Counted from the first letter of the stretch, positions 28,495 to 44,488 are shown. The stretch: DNA of 64,000 bases from Gryllotalpicola protaetiae (GCF_003627055.1 NZ_CP032624.1:3286001-3350000); one strand, 5' to 3'. Numbers and translations are program-made. The notes: generated by a model not told the origin, from the letters alone.

Positions 28495-29706
28495 ATGACT
28501 GAGCACACGACGGCCGCGCACCGCACGCGCCCGCAGATCCGCCCCAAGGCCGAGGGCTGGACGCAGGCGACGGATGCCGGCGGCCGGCCGCTGCTGCAGT
28601 TCCAGAGCCCCCGCCGCACACAGCCAGAGACCCACCTCGCCGATCTGAGCCTCGATGAGCGCAAGGCGAAGCTCGTCGAGCTGGGCCACCCGGCCTTCCG
28701 CGCGACCCAGCTCAGCACGCACTACTTCGAGCACTACACGGTGGACCCCGACGAGATGACGGATCTGCCGGCATCCGCCCGCCATGAAATCGTCGAGAAA
28801 CTGCTGCCGCCCCTGCTCACCGAGGTGCGCCGGCTGCGCACCGACAAGGGCGAGACGATCAAATTCCTGTGGCGCCTGTTCGACGGCGCGCTCGTCGAGT
28901 CGGTGCTCATGCGCTACCCCGGCCGCGTGACCCTGTGCGTGTCGAGCCAGGCCGGCTGCGGCATGAACTGCCCGTTCTGCGCGACCGGGCAGGCCGGGCT
29001 TACCCGCAACCTGTCGGCGGCAGAGATCGTCGACCAGGTCGTCGCCGCCAACCGCGCCATCGCCAACGGCGAGCTGGGCGGCCTGCGGAAGGACGGCGGC
29101 TTCGACTCGCCGCGTGTCACCAACATCGTGTTCATGGGAATGGGCGAGCCGCTCGCCAACTACAAGCGCCTCATGACCGCCCTGAACCGCATGGTCGCGC
29201 CAGCGCCGGAGGGACTCGGCATGAGCGCCCGGCACATCACCGTGTCGTCGGTGGGGCTCGTGCCCGCCATCCGCAAGCTCGCCGACGAGGGTCTGCCGCT
29301 CACGTTCGCGCTCTCGCTGCACGCACCGGACGACACGCTGCGCGACGAGCTCATCCCCGTCAACGACCGGTGGAAGGTCGATGAGGCGCTGGATGCCGCG
29401 CGGTACTACTTCGAGAAGACCGGCCGCCGCGTCTCGATCGAGTACGCGCTCATCAAGGACATGAACGACCACGCCTGGCGCGCCGACCTGCTGGCGGAGA
29501 AGCTCAACGCGCGCGGGCGAGGCTGGGTGCACGTGAATCCGATTCCGCTGAACCCGACGCCCGGGTCGATCTGGACCTCTTCCGAGCCGGCGGTGACGAA
29601 CGAGTTCATCCGGCGCCTGGAGGCCGCGGGCATTCCGACGACGCTGCGCGACACCCGCGGCAAGGAGATCGACGGGGCGTGCGGGCAGCTGGCTGCTGCC
29701 GAATAG
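28495..29706 (+). CDS. rlmN: 23S rRNA A2503 / tRNA A37 C2-methyltransferase
   Basis: 403 residues. Radical SAM enzyme methylating C2 of A2503 in 23S rRNA (and A37 of some tRNAs). Cluster cysteines CX3CX2C at 155, 159, 162; catalytic cysteines Cys148 and Cys396 at the positions of E. coli C118 and C355; GMGEPLANY and SLHAPDD motifs. A disordered N-terminal extension of about 45 residues. The start may be leaderless: GACAAT (28483–28488) ends 6 bases before the ATG, although GGAG also occurs in that gap. About 140 bases upstream hold no other gene. Confidence 0.97.
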   Translation: MTEHTTAAHRTRPQIRPKAEGWTQATDAGGRPLLQFQSPRRTQPETHLADLSLDERKAKLVELGHPAFRATQLSTHYFEHYTVDPDEMTDLPASARHEIVEKLLPPLLTEVRRLRTDKGETIKFLWRLFDGALVESVLMRYPGRVTLCVSSQAGCGMNCPFCATGQAGLTRNLSAAEIVDQVVAANRAIANGELGGLRKDGGFDSPRVTNIVFMGMGEPLANYKRLMTALNRMVAPAPEGLGMSARHITVSSVGLVPAIRKLADEGLPLTFALSLHAPDDTLRDELIPVNDRWKVDEALDAARYYFEKTGRRVSIEYALIKDMNDHAWRADLLAEKLNARGRGWVHVNPIPLNPTPGSIWTSSEPAVTNEFIRRLEAAGIPTTLRDTRGKEIDGACGQLAAAE

Positions 29707-30420
29707 CTACGCTCGCTCTGCCGCCATCAGGATGATGTAGGCCGCGTCGCGCAGATCATGGGCGATGCCGTTGGATGCCGGCGAGTGCACGAGCACCGTG
29801 CCGAAGCCGAGCCGGGTCGCGGCCTCGATGTCGGCCTCGAAGTTGTCGCCCACCATCCAGACGGGGCCGGGCGGGTCGGGCTCGCCGAGCGCGCGCAGCG
29901 CGATGCGGAAGATCTCGGGGTGGCCCTTCTCGTAGCCGACGTCGGCGCTCGCGATGATCGCGTCGAAGTAGCCGGCGATGCCGAGGCCCTTCACCGTGCG
30001 CCGCAGCTCGGGGACGGCGTTGCTCACGATGGCGAGCCGCCAGCCCTCTTCCTGCAGGGCCTCGAGAGCATCGAGGGTCTCGGGGTACAGCTCCCACTCG
30101 GCCGGGTCGGAGAAGCGCGGCCGCACCTCGGCGACCGCCGCCCGCGCCAGCTCGGCATCGACGCCCGCGTACACGCACGCCATCAGCAGCACCTGCTCGA
30201 GACGCTGCCACCAGGCATCCGCGTCGCCGTTGAGCTCAGGGTGCGCCTGGTCGGGGTGATGCCAGGGGAAGCCGTCCTCGAGTCCGGCCCACAGGTCGCT
30301 CGCGGTCACGACGGTCTCTGGCTGCGCCTTCCTGATCGCGTCGAGCAGGATGCGGCCGAAGCTGATCCAGGGCCGCCGCGCAAGGGTGCCGTCGAAGTCG
30401 AACAGGACGATCCCGGCCAT
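29707..30420 (-). CDS. HAD-family hydrolase
   Basis: 237 residues. All four HAD motifs: DFDGT (Asp8, Asp10), IVSNA, EKGHPE with the conserved Lys, and VGDNFEADIEAA. The alpha-helical cap lies between motifs I and II (type C1). Likely a phosphatase of small phosphate esters; substrate unknown. Start supported by -10 TACAGT (30427–30432) ending 6 bases upstream. Converges with rlmN, whose stop abuts it. Confidence 0.9.
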   Translation of the reverse strand: MAGIVLFDFDGTLARRPWISFGRILLDAIRKAQPETVVTASDLWAGLEDGFPWHHPDQAHPELNGDADAWWQRLEQVLLMACVYAGVDAELARAAVAEVRPRFSDPAEWELYPETLDALEALQEEGWRLAIVSNAVPELRRTVKGLGIAGYFDAIIASADVGYEKGHPEIFRIALRALGEPDPPGPVWMVGDNFEADIEAATRLGFGTVLVHSPASNGIAHDLRDAAYIILMAAERA

Positions 30421-30456
30421 GCGCTGACTGTAACGCTGCGAGCGAGCCTGCGGTCG

Positions 30457-30846
30457 TCACCCGTTCTCGTGTCGCGCCCGGCGTCGCTCGAAAGAATCGC
30501 GGCGACGGCGCGCGATGACAGCCGCCTCGGGGTCGCGCTCGGCTCCTGCCTCGTCGTTCGCCTCGTGCGCGGCGGCGGTGCGGGCCGCGTTCGCCGCGGC
30601 GAGACGGGCGAGCAGTTCGCCTCTGCCCCGCGACTCTGCCGTCGTGGGAGCCGACTTGCGCGCGGACCGCGCGGCGTTGAGGAAGGCCGTGCGCGCGGCA
30701 TCCGTATCGATGACCGGATGCCTGGCCGCGATCTCGCGCCACGCATCGAGCACCTCCTCCGGCACCCAGCTGGCGCCCGCCGGCCATAGCTCGCGGCCGA
30801 CGCGTCGGCCCTCGACGTCGGGGTCAGCCTGGTCGAAATCGCTCAC
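30457..30846 (-). CDS. hypothetical protein, 129 residues
   Basis: Acidic N-terminus (SDFDQADPDVEG), then an Ala/Arg-rich charged helical C-terminus with low-complexity Arg clusters. No recognised domain. GTG at 30846 is preferred because CAGAAT (30854–30859) ends 7 bases upstream, matching other leaderless genes here; an ATG 21 bases further up has no ribosome-binding site. Same strand as the following HAD gene. Confidence 0.6.
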   Translation of the reverse strand: MSDFDQADPDVEGRRVGRELWPAGASWVPEEVLDAWREIAARHPVIDTDAARTAFLNAARSARKSAPTTAESRGRGELLARLAAANAARTAAAHEANDEAGAERDPEAAVIARRRRDSFERRRARHENG

Positions 30847-30933
30847 GGAAGGGATTCTGCTCGACATGCCGACCGGGCGACGCGACACGCCGGTGGGGCG
30901 CCAAGATCCCTTCCGCTGGAGAGGCCGCGCAGC

Positions 30934-31593
30934 CTACTCGACCCGCTCGCCGGTCGGGTCGACGGCGAACTGGTCGGCGAGCTGTTCACCGCCAACGGGC
31001 GTGCCGGCCCAGCTGACCAGCTCCCATCCGTGCGTGAGCGAGCCCTCGAGCACGGCGACGCCCGTGTTGTCGATCGGATTCTTGAGGGTGAACTCGCCGC
31101 TGACGTTCAGCGCCCGCGCGCCGACCCAGGCGCGGATCGCAGCGCCGTGGCTGAACACGGCCGCCGTATCGTCATGAGTCTCGGCGACCTGGGTGATGGC
31201 CGCGTCGAAGCGGCCGAAGAACTCGTGGCCGTCGAAGGCGCCCGGCATGCGCGCGTCGAGCTCGCCGGTGCCCCACTTGATGATCGTTCCGAGATACGCC
31301 TTCACCGAGTCGTCGTCGGTCCTGGCCTCAAGCGCGCCCGCCTCGATCTCGTGCAGGCCATCGTGCACGACGACGTCGAGCGCGAGCGATCGCGACAGAG
31401 GCGCGGCGGTCAGCTGAGTGCGCACGAGACGCGACGCGTAGATGCCCTGCACGTTCTCGTCGCGCAGCGCGTGCGGGACGGCCAGAGACTGCTGCTCCCC
31501 CAGCTCTGTCAGTCCCGGGCCGGGCGCCGCCGTGTCGAGCGCGCCGGCGACGTTGGCGGGGGTCTGACCATGACGGATGAGGAGGAGACGCAC
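30934..31593 (-). CDS. histidine phosphatase (phosphoglycerate-mutase-like)
   Basis: 220 residues. Catalytic RHG at residues 7–9 (LLLIRHGQT) and the second histidine in FSHGAAIRAW; SRLVRTQLTA matches the S-R-x-x-R-x-x-x-T motif. A broad-specificity phosphatase rather than a glycolytic mutase, judging by length and neighbours. GTG start at 31593; -10 TAGCGT (31601–31606) ends 7 bases upstream, so leaderless. A longer in-frame start would run across the divergent promoter. Confidence 0.9.
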   Translation of the reverse strand: MRLLLIRHGQTPANVAGALDTAAPGPGLTELGEQQSLAVPHALRDENVQGIYASRLVRTQLTAAPLSRSLALDVVVHDGLHEIEAGALEARTDDDSVKAYLGTIIKWGTGELDARMPGAFDGHEFFGRFDAAITQVAETHDDTAAVFSHGAAIRAWVGARALNVSGEFTLKNPIDNTGVAVLEGSLTHGWELVSWAGTPVGGEQLADQFAVDPTGERVE

Positions 31594-31649
31594 CCTCTCG
31601 ACGCTAGCCGACGAAGATGCATGTCGTTGACCGCAAATAGGCTGTGACG

Positions 31650-32537
31650 GTGAGTGCACCCCGCCGCCTGTGGAGCGGCTCCGTGGTGCAGCTCGGCAGC
31701 CTCATCAGCGTCAACTTCGGGTCGGCCGTCGCGGGTCTGCTGATCCCCGCCGTCGGCGTCGTCCCCGTCGTGGCCGCGCGCCAGCTCGTCACGGTCGCGA
31801 CCCTGGTGCCCTTCTGGCGTCCCACACGAGCAGGCCTCAGCTGGAGGCGCCTGTGGCCGGCCGTTGTGCTCGGCCTCGCCCTGGTCGGCATGAACCTGAC
31901 CTTCTACCTCGCGGTGCACCTGCTCGGACTCGGCATCGCCGCCGTCCTCGAGTACCTCGGCCCGTTCGCGCTCGCGGTGCTCGGCTCGCGCCGGCTGGTC
32001 GACGGGCTGTGCGCCGTCGCGGCGGCTGCGGGCGTGGTGCTGCTGTCCGAGGCATCCGGCCACCTGAATCCCCTCGGTGTCGTGTGCGCGCTGCTCGCCG
32101 CCGCGTTCTGGGCCGCGTACATCCTCTTCAGCCGCCGTGTCGCACTCGCGCTGCCGGGGCTCGAGGGCATCACGGTCGCGAGCATCGTGACCACCGTGCT
32201 CTCCGTTCCGGTGGCGCTCGCCACGATCGCCTGGCAGCAGGTCAGTGTGCGCGAGTGGCTGCTGTTGCTCGCCCTCGGTGTGCTGTCGAGTGCCGTGCCG
32301 TACAGCCTCGACGCGTTCGTGCTGCGGCGGCTGACACCGCGCATCTACGCGGTCGTCACCGCGTTCGGGCCGGCGGTCGCCGCCGTGTTCGGCTGGCTGG
32401 TGCTGCACGAGCGCTTCACACTCTCGATGATCGCGGGCATCGCGCTCGTCGTCGCGAGCGCGTCCGTCGCGATCTTGAGCCATCGCGAACCCGATTCACA
32501 GCCGCGCACCATGCCGCAGCAGGCGGGCCCGGCGTAG
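31650..32537 (+). CDS. EamA-family (DMT) transporter
   Basis: 295 residues, ten predicted membrane helices in two five-helix EamA repeats (first about 10–130, second about 145–275), with the family's EYLGPFALAVLGSR at the end of the first. Exports or imports small metabolites such as amino acids; closest in layout to RhtA-like threonine/homoserine exporters, but substrate is not fixed. GTG at 31650 is chosen over GTG at 31644 because TAGGCT (31638–31643) must be the -10 box, which puts the transcript start at 31650. Divergent from the phosphatase gene. Confidence 0.88.
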   Translation: MSAPRRLWSGSVVQLGSLISVNFGSAVAGLLIPAVGVVPVVAARQLVTVATLVPFWRPTRAGLSWRRLWPAVVLGLALVGMNLTFYLAVHLLGLGIAAVLEYLGPFALAVLGSRRLVDGLCAVAAAAGVVLLSEASGHLNPLGVVCALLAAAFWAAYILFSRRVALALPGLEGITVASIVTTVLSVPVALATIAWQQVSVREWLLLLALGVLSSAVPYSLDAFVLRRLTPRIYAVVTAFGPAVAAVFGWLVLHERFTLSMIAGIALVVASASVAILSHREPDSQPRTMPQQAGPA

Positions 32538-32546
32538 CCTGCGAGC

Positions 32547-33026
32547 GTGCTGTTCCGCGATCGCGATGAGGCGGGAGAGATGCTCGCCGACGTGCTCCTC
32601 AACCTGAGGGGCGCGCGGCCGGTCGTTCTCGGCATCCCCGCCGGTGGGGTGCTGATCGCCCGCGTCGTCGCCGGCCGGCTCGGTGCGCCGCTGGGCGCCG
32701 TGGCCGAGGGATTTGTCACGGCCGACGCCCTCGCCGGCCGCACCGTCGTCGTGGTCGACGAGGGCATCTGCACGGGCGCGACGATGCACGCTGCGCTCGA
32801 GGCGATCGCCGCCGCGCACCCGGCGCGGGTCGTGGCCGCCGTGCCCGTGGCGCCGCAGCGGCACAGCCTCGGTCGACTTGCGGCTGACCTCTATGCGGTC
32901 GCGCGGCCCGACCCCGTGTCAAGCATCCGCCGCTGGTATTCGCAGCTGCCGGACGTCACAGAGGCCGAGGTGCGGGCCGTGCTCGCGGGTCAGGACTGGG
33001 CGTACGCCGGCGCGACCTCGTTGTGA
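32547..33026 (+). CDS. short phosphoribosyltransferase-like protein
   Basis: 159 residues against about 210 for the usual family. PRPP-binding loop VVVVDEGICTGAT at residues 67–79; N-terminus FRDRDEAGEMLADVL and VVLGIPAGGV (normally PRGGV) as in ComF/Eryth-PRT-like proteins. The hood region of about 50 residues that should lie between residues 52 and 62 is absent. Leaderless GTG: TAGCCT (32535–32540) overlaps the EamA stop and ends 6 bases upstream. Its last 37 bases overlap the end of pyk on the opposite strand. May be a degenerate but maintained copy. Confidence 0.78.
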   Translation: MLFRDRDEAGEMLADVLLNLRGARPVVLGIPAGGVLIARVVAGRLGAPLGAVAEGFVTADALAGRTVVVVDEGICTGATMHAALEAIAAAHPARVVAAVPVAPQRHSLGRLAADLYAVARPDPVSSIRRWYSQLPDVTEAEVRAVLAGQDWAYAGATSL

Positions 33027-34435
33027 GCGTGACCCACCGTGTAGACACGCATGTCGTTGGTGGTGCCGGGCAGGCCGGGGGGCGAACCGGAGATCACAAC
33101 GACCTTCTCGCCGTAGCTCGCGATGCCCTCGCCGAGCAGCACGTCGTCGACCTGGCGGAAGTACTCGTCGGTGTAGGTCACGTGCTGGACGAGCGACGAC
33201 TGGACGCCCCACACGAGCGCCATGCGGCGCTGGATGGCGGGATCGGTCGAGAAGGCGTGCATCGGGATGCGGTGGCGCAATCGCGACATGCGGCGCGCGG
33301 TGTCGCCGGACTCGGTGAAGATGCACACGAACTTGGCATCGACGAACTCGGCCACTTCGGCGGCAGCGAGCGTGATCGCACCGCCCTGGGTGCGCGGCTT
33401 CGTGCCGAGCGGGGGCACGCGCTCAAGGCCGTGCTCCTCCGTCGACTCGATGATGCGGGCCATGGTCTGCACGGTGATGGTCGGGAACTCGCCGACGCTC
33501 GTCTCGCCGGAGAGCATGACGGCGTCTGCGCCGTCGAGGATCGCATTGGCGCAGTCGGATGCCTCGGCGCGCGTCGGCCGCGGGCTCGAGATCATCGACT
33601 CAAGCACCTGGGTGGCGACGATGACGGGCTTCGCCATGCGGCGCGCCAGCTCGATGGCGCGCTTCTGCACGATCGGGACCTGCTCGAGCGGCAGCTCGAC
33701 GCCGAGGTCGCCGCGGGCGACCATGATCGCGTCGAAGGCGTCGATGATCTCCTCGAGGGCATCCACCGCCTGCGGCTTCTCGATTTTGGCGATCACGGGG
33801 ACCTTGCGGCCCTCTTCGGCCATGATCTCGTGAACGCGGTCGATGTCCTTCGCGTTGCGCACGAAGGACAGCGCGATGTAGTCGGCGCCGAGGCGCAGGC
33901 CCCAGCGCAGATCGGCCTCGTCCTTCTCGCTGAGCGCGGGCACGTTGACCGCGACGCCGGGCAGGTTGATGCCCTTGTTGTTCGACACGGCGCCGGGGAC
34001 GGTGACCTCGGTGACGACGCGCGGGCCGTCGACAGAGACGACCCGCAGGCCGACCTTGCCATCGTCGATGAGCAGCGGGTCGCCCGGCTTCACGTCCTGC
34101 GGGAGACCCTTGAACGTCGTTCCGGAGATCTCCTGGTTGCCGACGATGTCCTCGGTGGTGATCGTGAAGGTGTCGCCCTCGCGCAGGTCGTACGGGCCCG
34201 CCTCGAACTTGCCGAGGCGGATCTTCGGACCCTGCAGGTCGACCATCACCGCGACCGGCTTGCCCAGGTCGTCCGCCGCCTTGCGCACGTTGGCGTAGAC
34301 GCCCTCATGCACGTCGTAGCTGCCGTGGCTCAGGTTCATGCGGGCCACGTCGACGCCGGCCTCGATGATGGCGCGGATCGCCTCGTAGCTCGAAGTTGCG
34401 GGGCCGAGTGTTGCGACGATCTTGGCGCGTCTCAT
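32990..34435 (-). CDS. pyk: pyruvate kinase
   Basis: 481 residues. Final ATP-forming step of glycolysis, phosphoenolpyruvate to pyruvate. Visible: MNLSHGSYDVH, VDLQGPKIRLG, the active-site lysine in IAKIEKPQAV, MVARGDLGVE, ATQVLESM, and a C-terminal regulatory domain. The last residues (HAHNEVAPAYAQS) are encoded where the gene overlaps the convergent phosphoribosyltransferase gene. No clear Shine-Dalgarno before the ATG. Confidence 0.98.
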   Translation of the reverse strand: MRRAKIVATLGPATSSYEAIRAIIEAGVDVARMNLSHGSYDVHEGVYANVRKAADDLGKPVAVMVDLQGPKIRLGKFEAGPYDLREGDTFTITTEDIVGNQEISGTTFKGLPQDVKPGDPLLIDDGKVGLRVVSVDGPRVVTEVTVPGAVSNNKGINLPGVAVNVPALSEKDEADLRWGLRLGADYIALSFVRNAKDIDRVHEIMAEEGRKVPVIAKIEKPQAVDALEEIIDAFDAIMVARGDLGVELPLEQVPIVQKRAIELARRMAKPVIVATQVLESMISSPRPTRAEASDCANAILDGADAVMLSGETSVGEFPTITVQTMARIIESTEEHGLERVPPLGTKPRTQGGAITLAAAEVAEFVDAKFVCIFTESGDTARRMSRLRHRIPMHAFSTDPAIQRRMALVWGVQSSLVQHVTYTDEYFRQVDDVLLGEGIASYGEKVVVISGSPPGLPGTTNDMRVYTVGHAHNEVAPAYAQS

Positions 34436-34508
34436 GATCTACCGTGTTCAGCTTTCTGGACTCGTGTCGGATTGCGTGCGGAGGGCGGGGCGATCGCCTT
34501 CAGCGCAT

Positions 34509-35958
34509 TTACAGGCTAATGCCTCGCTCCGTCGCCTTGATAGGCGAAGGGAGCTCGGTGTCGCCCTCGAGGTACCGGTCGACGGCCGCCGCCGCCGCGC
34601 GGCCCTCGGCGATCGCCCAGACGATGAGCGACTGGCCGCGGCCGGCGTCGCCTGCGACGAACACGCCAGGCTCCGCGGTCGCGTAGTCGGCGTCGCGCAC
34701 GGTGTTGCCACGACCGTCGAAGCGCAGGCCGAGCTGGTCGGCGAGGAACTGCTGCTCGGGGCCGGTGAAGCCGAGGGCGAGCAGCACGAGGTCCGCGGGG
34801 ATCTCGCGCTCGGTGCCCGACTTCGGCACGCGGCGGCCGTCGACGAACTCGGTCTCGGCGACGCGGATCGCGCGCACCTCGCCGGCGTCGTTGCGCAGGA
34901 ACTCGACGGTCGAGGCGAGGAACTCCCGCTTGCCGCCCTCTTCGTGCGCGCTCGAGACCTCGAACAGGCGCGGGTCCATCGGCCACGGCTCGTGCTCTGC
35001 GCGCTCGAGCGGCGGGCGGGTGCCGATGGCGAGATTGGTGACGGATGCCGCACCCTGCCGGTGCGCCGTGCCGATGCAGTCCGCGCCGGTGTCGCCGCCG
35101 CCGATCACGATGACGTGCTTGCCCTCGGCGGTGATCTGGTTCGCGACGGTGTCGCCCGCGCCCGCGCGGTTCTGCTGGGTGAGGTACTCCATGGCGAAGT
35201 GCACGCCGGGCAGGTCGCGGCCGGGGATCGGCAGGTCGCGCGGCACCATCGCGCCGGTGGCGACGACGATCGCGTCGTAGCGGGTGCGCAGCTCGTCCCA
35301 CGTGATGTCGGTGCCGATGTCGATGCCGGCGCGGAAGCGTGTGCCCTCCGCCGTCATCTGGGCGAGGCGCTGGTCGAGGCGCTTCTTCTCGAACTTGAAG
35401 TCGGGGATGCCGTAGCGCAGCAGGCCGCCGATGCGGTCGTCGCGCTCGTACACGGCCACGGTGTGGCCGGCACGGGTGAGCTGCTGCGCGGCGGCGAGGC
35501 CCGCGGGGCCGGAGCCGACGACCGCGACGGTCTTGCCGGTCAGGCGCTGCGGCGGGTTCGGCTCGACCCACCCTTTGCTCCACGCCTCGTCGATGATCGA
35601 GATCTCGACCTGCTTGATGGTCACGGCGGGCTGGTTGATGCCGAGCACGCATGACGACTCGCAGGGCGCAGGGCACAGGGTCCCCGTGAACTCGGGGAAG
35701 TTGTTGGTCGCGTGCAGCCGCTCGATGGCCTGGTGGCCCTCGCCGCGCCAGGTGAGGTCGTTCCACTCGGGGATCAGGTTCCCGAGCGGGCAGCCGCGAT
35801 GGCAGAAGGGCACACCGCAGTCCATGCAGCGGCCGGCCTGGCGGCGCAGCTGGGTCGGGTCGCCCTGTTCGTAGACCTCTTTCCAGTCCATGAGGCGCAC
35901 CGACACGGGCCGCCGCTTGGGCAGCTCGCGCTCGGTGGTCTTCAGGAATCCCTTGGGG

Positions 35959-35966
<8 letters not shown>
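34509..35966 (-). CDS. gltD: glutamate synthase small subunit
   Basis: 485 residues. Transfers electrons from NADPH via FAD and iron–sulfur clusters to GltB. N-terminal cysteine clusters [14 protein letters not shown] and [12 protein letters not shown]-binding [18 protein letters not shown]-binding GGGDTGADC, and a final FAD motif [18 protein letters not shown]. The ATG lies inside the last codons of gltB (8-base overlap), so translation is coupled. Followed by pyk, same strand. Confidence 0.98.
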
Positions 35967-40524
<4,558 letters not shown>

Positions 40525-40624
40525 TTTCAACCGTCCTCACATGAGTTGGGGAGAGTGACTATTGGGACGCCATCGGCCCTCAAGTAGTCGGGCTGAGTGG
40601 TGCGGGTGCCGTGCCGACTGTGCG

Positions 40625-41596
40625 TTACGAGCCGGAGCGGCTTGTGGCCTCGGCTTCCCCCTCGATGGGGTCTTTCGAGTCTACGTCATCGCTCTGGCCG
40701 CTCTCGTCGCCCTGGGCGTCGTCGCCGGGCGTCCACTCGAAGCCGCGGCGGTACACGCTCGGCTCCGCCCCGGGGTGCCGGTGGTGCTGCACGGCGATGA
40801 TCACGATGCCCAGCACGACCGCGGCGAACGCCGCCCAGACGTTGCTCGCGATGCCGGCGAAGCCGAACTCGCTCGGGTCGATGCGGATCGACTCGAGCCA
40901 GCTGCGGCCGAGGCCGTACCAGATCAGGTACATGCCGAAGAAGATCCCCCAGCGCGGTTTGAACTTCCGCTCGATGGCGAGCAGCACGATGATGCCGATG
41001 ACGTTCCAGATGATCTCGTACAGGAACAGCGGGTGGAACACGGTGCCGTCGGGCAGGCCGGCCGGGTACGCCTTGTTGGAGCTCGGGATCTCGAGGCCCC
41101 ACGGCAGCTTCGTCGGCAGTCCGAACAGCTCGTTGTTGACGTAGTTGCCGAGGCGGCCGATCGACTGGGCGAGCAGCAGGCCGGGGACCAGCGCGTCGGC
41201 GAACGACCAGAAGCGCAGCTTGTGCTTGGGCAGCGCGCACGCAAGCCACAGGCCGACGGCGCCGCCGATCAGCGAGCCGAAGATCGCGTTGCCGCCGTCC
41301 CAGATCGCGAAGACGTTCCAGAAGTTGTCGCCCGCGGCGAAGTAGTCGTGCGGGTGCGTGACGACGTGGTACGCACGGGCGCCGATGATGCCGAGCGGCA
41401 CCGTCCACAGCACGACGTCGAGCACGATGCCCGGCTCACCGCCGCGCTTCGTGAGGCGGGCGTGCGTCCACCAGGCCGCCGCGATGATGCCGGCCAGGAT
41501 CAGCAGCGCATAGATGTGGATCGTGATCGGACCGATCGGGAACGACTGCCATGAGGCGGGCGGGCTCGGGATGCTCGAGACAAGCGCTTCCTGCAA
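40625..41596 (-). CDS. lgt: prolipoprotein diacylglyceryl transferase
   Basis: 323 residues, seven membrane helices. Transfers diacylglycerol to the lipobox cysteine of prelipoproteins. Signature GRLGNYVNNELFG with the essential Arg/Asn, plus PHDYF and HPLFLYEIIWN. The C-terminal 45 residues are an acidic Asp/Glu/Ser tail in the cytoplasm. TTG start at 41596 with AAGGAAGG about 10 bases upstream. It follows trpA on the same strand after 94 bases that include a TAGGG/CCCTA dyad (41654–41668). Confidence 0.96.
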   Translation of the reverse strand: MQEALVSSIPSPPASWQSFPIGPITIHIYALLILAGIIAAAWWTHARLTKRGGEPGIVLDVVLWTVPLGIIGARAYHVVTHPHDYFAAGDNFWNVFAIWDGGNAIFGSLIGGAVGLWLACALPKHKLRFWSFADALVPGLLLAQSIGRLGNYVNNELFGLPTKLPWGLEIPSSNKAYPAGLPDGTVFHPLFLYEIIWNVIGIIVLLAIERKFKPRWGIFFGMYLIWYGLGRSWLESIRIDPSEFGFAGIASNVWAAFAAVVLGIVIIAVQHHRHPGAEPSVYRRGFEWTPGDDAQGDESGQSDDVDSKDPIEGEAEATSRSGS

Positions 41597-41690
41597 GGTG
41601 ATGGTGCCTTCCTTAGGGGTCGACCCGGCCGTGGTGCGGGGCCGGGAGAAGTCTAGGGCGCGACCCTATGTGATCTGTTACGCAGCGGCG

Positions 41691-42484
41691 TCAGCGGCGG
41701 GTGCCGGCTGCGAGGGACTCGGCGGCGGCGCGAACTCCCGCCACTCCCCCGTCGGCGAGCGACTTGACGAGCATCGAGCCGACGATCGCGCCGTCGGCGT
41801 ACGACAGCACCTCGCCGACCTGCTCGCCCGTCGAGATGCCGATGCCGACGCAGACCGAGTCGGCGCCGGCATCGCGCAGGCGGCCGACGAGCACCCGTGC
41901 GGCGTCATCGACGGATGCCCGGGCGCTCGTCACCCCCATGGTCGAGACGGCGTACACGAAGCCCCGCGAGGCCGCCGTGGCCTGGCGCAAACGCTCGTCG
42001 GTCGAGGTCGGCGCGGCGAGGAACACGCGGTCGAGCCCGGTGCGCTCGCTCGTGGCGATCCAGTCGGCTGCGGAGTCCGGCGTGATGTCGGGCGTGATGA
42101 GCCCCGCGCCCCCCGCCTCGGCGAGCTGGTCGGCGAAGCGGTCGAGCCCGAACTGCACGACCGGGTTCCAGTAGGTCATGACGAGGGCGGGCGCGTCGAC
42201 CTGCGCACGGATCTGCTTCACGGCTTCGAAGACGTGCGTGACCCGGAATCCGTTCGCCAGCGCCTGCTGCGTCGCCGCCTGGATGACCGTGCCGTCCATG
42301 ACGGGGTCCGAGTAGGGCAGGCCGAGCTCGAGCACGTCGACGCCGGCCTCGACCAGGGCGACGGCCGCATCGATCGAGGTGCTGAGGTCGGGGAATCCGA
42401 TCGGCAGGTAGCCGACGAGCGCACCCGTGCGGGTCTCGCGGGCGGCTGCGACGGCTGCGGCCACCGGCGAGGTGGTGGTGTCGG

Positions 42485-42488
<4 letters not shown>
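41691..42488 (-). CDS. trpA: tryptophan synthase alpha subunit
   Basis: 265 residues. Cleaves indole-3-glycerol phosphate to indole and glyceraldehyde-3-phosphate. Catalytic Glu in [17 protein letters not shown] and Asp in the same loop; GIGISTGEQ near the phosphate site. The ATG overlaps the trpB stop (ATGA), so indole-channelling partners are coupled in translation. Confidence 0.98.
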
Positions 42489-43699
<1,211 letters not shown>

Positions 43700-43708
43700 C
43701 AGTGGTTC

Positions 43709-44488
43709 CTAAACAGACAAGAACTTCTCGAGCGTGCGGATCGGGTCGCCGTCGGTGACGAGCGCCTCGCCGACCAGCACGACGTCGGCGCCCGCATCGC
43801 GGTAGCGCGCGACATCTTTGCGCTTGAGAACGGCGGATTCCGCGACCCGGACGACGCCGGAGGGGATGCGGTCGGCGACGCGCCCGAACAGCTCCTTGTC
43901 GAGCTCGAGAGTGGTGAGGTCGCGCGCGTTGACGCCGATGAGGCCGGCGCCGACGTCGAGCGCGCGGTCGATCTCCTCCGCAGAGTGCGTCTCGACGAGC
44001 GCGGTCATGCCGAGCTCGCGCACGAGCTCGTGCAGGCTCGCGAGCTTCTTCTGGTCGAGCGCCGCGACGATGAGCAGCACGAGGTCGGCGCCCGCGGCGC
44101 GCGCCTCGAACACCTGATACTCGGTGGCGACGAAGTCCTTCCGAAGCACCGGGATGGTGACGGCGGAGCGCACCGCCTCGAGGTCGGCGAGCGAGCCCTT
44201 GAACTTGCGCTCCTCGGTGAGCACCGAGATCGCGCTCGCGCCACCGGTCTGGTACGTCACGGCGAGCTGCGCGGGGTCGGGGATCTCGGAGAGGTGGCCG
44301 CGCGACGGGCTCGCGCGCTTGACCTCGGCGATGATCTTGATCTGCTCTGCCGGCTGCAGCAGCTCGAGCGCGTCGAGGGCAGGCTTCTGCTTCAGCGCGG
44401 CCTTCTCGACGGCGGCCTTCGGGCGCTTCGCTTTCCGGGCGTTCGCGTCGGCGACCGACCCGGCGGTCAGCTCGGCGAGATGGGACAC
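43709..44488 (-). CDS. trpC: indole-3-glycerol phosphate synthase
   Basis: 259 residues, a monofunctional TIM barrel (no fused TrpF). Catalytic Lys in IAEVKRASPSRG, VLRKDF, the Glu in VAESAV, and INARDL (here GVNARDL). The GTG start at 44488 shares its last base with the stop of the small upstream membrane gene. trpD and trpF are not in this window. Confidence 0.97.
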   Translation of the reverse strand: MSHLAELTAGSVADANARKAKRPKAAVEKAALKQKPALDALELLQPAEQIKIIAEVKRASPSRGHLSEIPDPAQLAVTYQTGGASAISVLTEERKFKGSLADLEAVRSAVTIPVLRKDFVATEYQVFEARAAGADLVLLIVAALDQKKLASLHELVRELGMTALVETHSAEEIDRALDVGAGLIGVNARDLTTLELDKELFGRVADRIPSGVVRVAESAVLKRKDVARYRDAGADVVLVGEALVTDGDPIRTLEKFLSV

